Below, in pieces: positions 5,358 to 8,884 of a stretch of 8,884 nt of DNA. The position numbers were made by a program, and so were the translations under genes. A model generated the notes under the pieces. That model did not search any database. It had not been told where the DNA came from and worked only from the letters and a program-made list of their open reading frames with translations. The DNA is from Smithella sp. ME-1. Lineage in GTDB: Bacteria; Desulfobacterota; Syntrophia; Syntrophales; Smithellaceae. How positions within the stretch are numbered: the stretch's first letter is position 1; the number at the start of each line of letters is the position of its first letter. Location of the stretch: assembly GCA_000495415.1 (NCBI GenBank), contig AWGX01000468.1, forward strand, positions 1 to 8,884. Reading direction: 5' to 3'.

Positions 5358-7442
5358 ATGAACATTAAGATTAGGAAAAGAGATGGCCGTTTAGTTAAAT
5401 TTAACGCCGAAAAAATCACCAATGCTATTGCCAAAGCGGGTGCAGCTACCGGTGACTTTGATGTTAAAGAAGCGCGTAAATTAACTATCAAGGTTTTAAA
5501 TCTTGCCGAAAAACTTTTTGACGGCAAAATTTTATCCGTTGAAGAAATTCAGGATGTTGTGGAAGAAGTTCTTTTGCAGACTCCTTATCGGAAAACAGCC
5601 AAATCTTACATAATATATCGTGATCAGCATTCCCGTTTAAGAGATATCGCCAATAGAATGGAAGTGGATCTTGTTGATCAGTATTTAAAAAAACTTGATT
5701 GGAAAATCAATGAAAATAGCAATATGGATTATTCTTTGCAGGGTTTGAATAATTACATATCTTCGGAAGTGAGCAAAGTTTACTGGCTCAATGAAATCTA
5801 TTCACCGGAGATTCATAAAGCGCATACGGAAGGTGATTTCCATATTCATGATTTAAGTCTGCTTTCGGTTTATTGCGTGGGCTGGGATTTGTATGATTTA
5901 CTCCTGCAAGGCTTTCAGGGAGTTTCCGGCAAGGTGGAGAGCAAGCCCGCCAATCATTTGCGCAGCGCATTGGGTCAGGTTGTTAATTTCTTCTATACCT
6001 TGCAGGGAGAAGCGGCAGGAGCGCAGGCCTTTTCCAATTTTGACACCTTGCTTGCCCCGTTTATCCGTTACGATAATTTGACTATTAAAGAAATAAAGCA
6101 AGCACTGCAGGAATTCATTTTTAATATTAATGTGCCGACCAGGGTAGGATTTCAAACGCCTTTCACCAACGTCACGCTGGATGTGACCGTACCAAAATAT
6201 TATGCTGACCAGAATGTCATCATCGGCGGTAAGCCGCAAAAAGAGACTTATAAGGAATTTCAAAAAGAAATGAATCTCTTTAATAAGGCTTTTCTGCAGG
6301 TCATGGCGGAAGGCGACGCCAAGGGCAGGGTTTTTACATTTCCTATTCCCACATACAACATTACTAAAGATTTTAACTGGGATGATCCCAACTTGCAGGA
6401 TTTGTGGGAGATGACGGCCAAGTATGGTGTTCCTTATTTTTCCAACTTTATCAATTCTGACATGAATCCGGAAGATGCCCGTAGCATGTGCTGCCGCCTG
6501 CGTATTGATAACCGGGAACTGGAAATGAGAGGAGGGGGGTTGTTTGGCTCCAATCCGTTGACCGGTTCCATAGGCGTTATAACAATGAATATGCCCCGTG
6601 TCGCCTATATGGCCAAGTCCAAGAAGGATTTCCTTCAGAGATTAGAGCGGCTGATGGAATTGGCCAAGGAAAGCCTGGAAACAAAAAGAAAAGTTCTGGA
6701 AAAATTCACTGATGGCAATCTTTATCCATATACCAAGTATTATTTGCGCAACGTTAAAGATAGATTTAATGAATATTGGAAGAATCATTTTTCCACGATC
6801 GGCCTTGTCGGAATGAATGAGGCGTGTTTGAATCTCCTGGGTGTTAATATTGCTTCGGAAAAGGGTCAGGAATTTACCAAGCAGACTCTTGATTTCATGA
6901 GGAACAAGCTTATCAACTTCCAGAAGGAAACAGGCAATAATTATAACCTGGAATCCACGCCGGCGGAAGGCACGTCGTATCGTCTGGCCAAGATCGATAA
7001 AGAAAAATATCCCGATATTATTACGGCCAGTGAAAACAAGAAAAACGCGGAGCCTTTTTATACGAACTCCACGCAGCTGCCTGTAGACTATACGGATGAT
7101 ATCTTTGAGGCGCTGGATTTGCAGGATGAAATTCAGACAAAATACACCGGTGGCACGGTATTTCATACCTTTGCCGGTGAGAGAATTGATAATCCTCAAT
7201 CGGTAAAAAGACTGATTAACAAGATTTGTTCCAATTACCGGTTGCCTTATGTAACTTTCACTCCAACTTTCAGTGTATGTCCGTCACATGGGTATCTAAA
7301 AGGAGAACAGGAAAAATGTCCGACCTGCGCGGATAAATGTGAAGTCTATTCCCGCGTGGTTGGCTACTTGCGTCCGGTTAAACAGTGGAATAGGGGCAAA
7401 CAGGAAGAATTTGATACGCGGCAGGTTTTCCAGTTTAAATAA
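5358..7442 (+). CDS. nrdD: Anaerobic (class III) ribonucleoside-triphosphate reductase NrdD
   Basis: This 694-residue cytoplasmic enzyme reduces ribonucleoside triphosphates to dNTPs without oxygen, using a glycyl radical. An N-terminal ATP-cone (about 3-93, beginning KIRKRDGRLVKFNAEKI) provides allosteric activity control. The catalytic barrel follows, with family motifs YCVGWDLYDLL (172-182), SMCCRLRID (376-384, adjacent Cys378-Cys379), GGGLFGSNPLTGSIG (392-406) and ESTPAEGTSYRLAK (532-545). The radical site is Gly669 in SRVVGYLRPV. The C-terminal zinc site reads CPSH (Cys641, His644) and CPTC (Cys654, Cys657): one ligand is His rather than Cys, and Cys661 is an extra nearby cysteine. GGAG (5348-5351) is 6 nt before the ATG. 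NrdR control is indicated by two boxes over the promoter. The next gene is its activase. Length and motifs are complete; there is no sign of damage. Whether its reductant is formate or a thioredoxin-type protein is not settled by eye. Confidence 0.98.
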   Translation: MNIKIRKRDGRLVKFNAEKITNAIAKAGAATGDFDVKEARKLTIKVLNLAEKLFDGKILSVEEIQDVVEEVLLQTPYRKTAKSYIIYRDQHSRLRDIANRMEVDLVDQYLKKLDWKINENSNMDYSLQGLNNYISSEVSKVYWLNEIYSPEIHKAHTEGDFHIHDLSLLSVYCVGWDLYDLLLQGFQGVSGKVESKPANHLRSALGQVVNFFYTLQGEAAGAQAFSNFDTLLAPFIRYDNLTIKEIKQALQEFIFNINVPTRVGFQTPFTNVTLDVTVPKYYADQNVIIGGKPQKETYKEFQKEMNLFNKAFLQVMAEGDAKGRVFTFPIPTYNITKDFNWDDPNLQDLWEMTAKYGVPYFSNFINSDMNPEDARSMCCRLRIDNRELEMRGGGLFGSNPLTGSIGVITMNMPRVAYMAKSKKDFLQRLERLMELAKESLETKRKVLEKFTDGNLYPYTKYYLRNVKDRFNEYWKNHFSTIGLVGMNEACLNLLGVNIASEKGQEFTKQTLDFMRNKLINFQKETGNNYNLESTPAEGTSYRLAKIDKEKYPDIITASENKKNAEPFYTNSTQLPVDYTDDIFEALDLQDEIQTKYTGGTVFHTFAGERIDNPQSVKRLINKICSNYRLPYVTFTPTFSVCPSHGYLKGEQEKCPTCADKCEVYSRVVGYLRPVKQWNRGKQEEFDTRQVFQFK

Positions 7443-7460
7443 CCAAAGAAAAACAATAAA

Positions 7461-7486
7461 CATAATTAAGCACAATTAAGCATTGT
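7461..7486 (+). repeat. 10-bp tandem repeat and small dyad between nrdD and nrdG
   Basis: CATAATTAAG (7461-7470) and CACAATTAAG (7471-7480) are tandem copies differing at one base. The second overlaps a small dyad, ACAAT (7472-7476) / ATTGT (7482-7486), with a 5-base loop. A T-run begins about 12 bases later (7498-7503). The stem is too short and AT-rich for a convincing terminator, so nrdD and nrdG are probably co-transcribed. Confidence 0.35.
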
Positions 7487-7525
7487 CTGCAGTAGTGTTT
7501 TTTCAGTTGTTATAGAAAGGAAAAA

Positions 7526-8215
7526 ATGAAAATAGGCGGTTTGCAAAAAGTATCACTTATTGATTATCCCGGATTGATTTGTGCCATAGTATTTTTACAG
7601 GGATGTAATTTTAAATGCCAATATTGTCATAATCCGGAACTGGTTGATCCGCAGTTATTTAAGCCGGGCATAAAAGAAAAAGAAGTTCTGGAATTTCTGC
7701 ATATGCGCAGAGGAAAAATCGATGCCGTGACGATAACCGGCGGTGAACCGACCATTCAAAGCGATCTGGAATCTTTTATCAGGCAGATAAAAAAAATGGG
7801 GTTTGCCGTAAAGCTGGATACCAACGGTTCCCAACCGAAGGTTATCAACGCTTTTCTTGCGGAAAACCTGCTCGATTTTATTGCCATGGATATCAAAGCA
7901 CCACTGGAGAAATATAAAAATATCGTTAACACTCAGGTTGATTTCGAATCAATCAAGGAAAGCATCGGGCTCATTTTAGAAGCAAAGATTCCTTATGAAT
8001 TCCGTACAACGATTGTGGAATCGCAGCTGGAAGAAGATGATGTTTTAGAAATAGGGGGACTTATTGCCAGCGCCAATCATTATGTTTTGCAAAAGTTTGT
8101 TCCTACAAAAACTCTGGACAAAAAATTCTTAAAAGAGAAATCTTTTCCCGACGAAAAATTGCAAAAAATCAAAAATAGCCTTGAACAGCAAATTCCCACA
8201 GTCACGATAAGATAA
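7526..8215 (+). CDS. nrdG: Anaerobic ribonucleotide reductase activating protein NrdG (radical SAM)
   Basis: This 229-residue radical-SAM enzyme generates the glycyl radical on NrdD by reductive cleavage of S-adenosylmethionine at a [4Fe-4S] cluster. The cluster motif CNFKCQYC (Cys27, Cys31, Cys34) is preceded by DYPG and VFLQG, as in NrdG activases. TITGGEPT (69-76) is the SAM-binding GGE motif. The protein is clearly longer than the about 154-residue Escherichia coli NrdG and resembles the longer NrdG subfamily common in anaerobes and archaea. No extra ferredoxin-like cysteine cluster is present. GAAAGG (7515-7520) lies 5 nt before the ATG. It follows nrdD by 83 bp on the same strand with no strong terminator between, so it likely shares the NrdR-controlled promoter. 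Pairing with nrdD makes the assignment firm despite generic labels for this subfamily. Confidence 0.95.
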   Translation: MKIGGLQKVSLIDYPGLICAIVFLQGCNFKCQYCHNPELVDPQLFKPGIKEKEVLEFLHMRRGKIDAVTITGGEPTIQSDLESFIRQIKKMGFAVKLDTNGSQPKVINAFLAENLLDFIAMDIKAPLEKYKNIVNTQVDFESIKESIGLILEAKIPYEFRTTIVESQLEEDDVLEIGGLIASANHYVLQKFVPTKTLDKKFLKEKSFPDEKLQKIKNSLEQQIPTVTIR

Positions 8216-8230
8216 AAGTTGAACGGTAAT

Positions 8231-8263
8231 TTTATCTGTAAATGTTTTAGTATATAATATAAT
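8231..8263 (+). promoter_or_regulatory. Possible promoter of the small downstream gene
   Basis: Two overlapping TATAAT hexamers (8253-8258 and 8258-8263) form a very good -10 region. The best -35 at 16 bp is only TTTATC (8231-8236), three of six consensus bases. A 10-bp palindrome TTTGATCAAA (8266-8275) lies directly downstream, near the expected transcription start, and could be an operator. The small gene may therefore be transcribed separately from nrdDG. Confidence 0.42.
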
Positions 8264-8292
8264 TTTTTGATCAAATTACCAGGTCTGGGTGT

Positions 8293-8320
8293 AAGGGGAG
8301 CTAAAATGAAAGGAACATAG
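8293..8320 (+). other. Strong ribosome-binding site with a four-codon open frame
   Basis: AAGGGGAG (8293-8300) is the strongest Shine-Dalgarno sequence in this part of the window and lies 5 nt before an ATG at 8306. That frame encodes only Met-Lys-Gly-Thr and stops at TAG (8318-8320). The small gene begins 23 nt later in another frame. The layout could be a leader minigene with re-initiation, or a one-base shift in an A-rich start (8303-8311) that cut the gene from its ribosome-binding site. I cannot decide between these. Confidence 0.5.
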
Positions 8321-8343
8321 CTTATAGCGCATGTTTGTCGGCT

Positions 8344-8682
8344 ATGACAATTGAAAGATTTGCCGTTCATCCGCTTGGAACAAAAAAGGAAAGTGGGCTG
8401 ATTGTCAGCAATCCGCGTGAATTTTACTATAAGGAAGACAAAGACTTTACATGCTATTACACTTTACAAATTTTAGTCGCTGAAACTCAGGACGGCAAGG
8501 TCATGATTAATGTTAATGCTGTGGATACGGGCTATAGATATAAAGGTTATGGCCTTCCTGAAGATACTGTAAAACGTTACATGAGCGACATCATAGCAGA
8601 TCACATAGATAAGTTTTTTGGACAGATAGATCTATTACTGGGCAAAGCCGAACACTATAAAAAAGATAAACCTTTCTTCTAA
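8344..8682 (+). CDS. Small protein of unknown function
   Basis: I do not recognise this 112-residue protein. It is soluble-looking, with no signal peptide, membrane segment or cysteine motif (a single Cys at about residue 36). An N-terminal part with FAVHPLGTKKESG is followed by an alternating hydrophobic stretch (YYTLQILVAE, then KVMINVNAV), suggesting beta strands. The C-terminal half is probably helical (DTVKRYMSDIIADHIDKFFGQIDLLLG) with a lysine-rich tail. The ATG at 8344 is chosen as the first ATG in frame; TTG at 8335 would add three residues. Neither has a ribosome-binding site. The frame is open upstream only to 8305. If a base is missing near 8303-8311, the true start would be the well-equipped ATG at 8306, giving about 13 more residues. 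Codon use looks like that of nrdDG. It lies 128 bp after nrdG with its own possible promoter. Confidence 0.62.
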   Translation: MTIERFAVHPLGTKKESGLIVSNPREFYYKEDKDFTCYYTLQILVAETQDGKVMINVNAVDTGYRYKGYGLPEDTVKRYMSDIIADHIDKFFGQIDLLLGKAEHYKKDKPFF

Positions 8683-8884
8683 TTAAATAATAATTTTTAA
8701 GGATAATTATCACATAGAGACGGACGGGCAATCCGGCTGTAATCCTTTGTCAGGTTATACGGGCAGCTTGTATCAGATAAGAGCAAGGCTGTCAGCTATA
8801 GCCATGCCTGTTCGAGTCGGGCGAAAGAATCCATTCTTCATTTCCAAACGATAACACGTAATTCCATTTCTAAATCAAAGATGA
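8683..8884. other. Right-end intergenic sequence, no supported gene
   Basis: No coding sequence is supported in these 202 bases. Besides the tRNA-like part, they hold the palindrome GATAATTATC (8702-8711), a small hairpin CGGA/TCCG (8721-8724 with 8732-8735), two copies of ACGGGCA (8724-8730 and 8759-8765), two copies of GGCTGT (8735-8740 and 8787-8792) and an inverted repeat AAGAAT/ATTCTT around 8825-8838. A further gene could begin at the ATG that closes the window (8881), but too little is visible to claim it. No clear terminator follows the small gene. Confidence 0.5.
8766..8833 (+). other. tRNA-like segment lacking a matching 5' acceptor strand
   Basis: The segment contains a T-arm mimic: stem GCCTG (8806-8810), 7-base loop TTCGAGT (8811-8817), stem CGGGC (8818-8822), then seven bases, a T and an encoded CCA (8831-8833). 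Upstream are a possible D arm (GCTT 8766-8769 with GAGC 8781-8784) and a 5-bp stem GGCTG/TAGCC (8787-8791 with 8799-8803) holding a 7-base loop without the usual U33. The bases where the 5' acceptor strand should lie (8757-8763) do not pair with 8823-8829, so this is not a normal tRNA. It could be a decayed tRNA, a tRNA-derived attachment-site remnant, a tRNA-like structured RNA, or chance. Confidence 0.3.

Noticed and set aside
6642..7199. A long minus-strand open frame (185 codons) inside nrdD
   Set aside because: It lies wholly antisense to highly conserved NrdD coding sequence and has no family motif; it is a by-product of the codon pattern of nrdD. The same applies to shorter opposite-strand frames inside nrdD, the synthetase, the hydrolase and the peptidase genes.
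8683..8833. A known riboswitch or housekeeping RNA (cobalamin, TPP, SRP RNA, tmRNA) in the right-end intergenic sequence
   Set aside because: None of the conserved boxes I know for these RNAs is present; only generic small hairpins and the tRNA-like arm are seen.
1..8884. CRISPR array, insertion sequence, phage genes or a defence system
   Set aside because: There are no regularly spaced repeats, no transposase, integrase or phage-type protein, and no defence-type domains; the recognisable genes are metabolic or regulatory.

Overview
The window is an ordinary-looking bacterial chromosome segment. By rough estimate it is AT-leaning and clearly richer in A+T between genes. It carries six recognisable protein genes, one small unrecognised gene and several well-defined regulatory sites. 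An oxygen-sensitive class III ribonucleotide reductase, its radical-SAM activase and a one-polypeptide ADP-forming acyl-CoA synthetase suggest an anaerobic or facultatively anaerobic bacterium. NrdR boxes support Bacteria. An anaerobic Desulfobacterota-like (syntroph or sulfate-reducer type) host would fit, but that is only an inference from gene content. No transposase, integrase, CRISPR array or standard RNA gene was found.

Left half (52-4885), all on the minus strand, read from right to left: a metallo-beta-lactamase-fold hydrolase with a C-terminal winged helix; a MarR-family repressor with an OhrR-like N-terminal cysteine; an ADP-forming acyl-CoA synthetase; and an M55 (DppA-like) D-aminopeptidase. 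Between the marR and synthetase genes, a perfect 16-bp palindrome lies on the predicted synthetase promoter, followed by a degenerate second copy 16 bp away. The simplest reading is that the MarR protein represses the synthetase gene, and possibly the peptidase gene behind it. The true starts of the MarR and synthetase genes are set by strong GGAGG ribosome-binding sites and lie slightly inside the longest open frames.

Middle (4886-5357): a 472-bp divergent intergenic region. Its right end has a very good promoter for nrdD, with TTGATA, a 17-bp spacer and an extended -10. NrdR box 1 sits in the spacer and NrdR box 2 lies exactly 31 bp downstream. Upstream is an AT-rich dyad with 9-bp arms.

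Right half (5358-8884), plus strand: nrdD and nrdG form an anaerobic dNTP-synthesis operon, in which NrdG installs the glycyl radical on NrdD. After them comes a small unrecognised gene (about 112 residues). Its translation start is odd: a strong Shine-Dalgarno site serves an ATG in the wrong frame that stops after four codons, and the plausible real ATG has no ribosome-binding site and lies in a possible hairpin. The last 200 bases hold no gene that I can support. They do contain a tRNA-like T arm followed by an encoded CCA, without a matching 5' acceptor strand.

The best leads for something undescribed are the small gene with its unusual leader, the tRNA-like segment, and the possible redox-sensing MarR/palindrome/acyl-CoA synthetase circuit.
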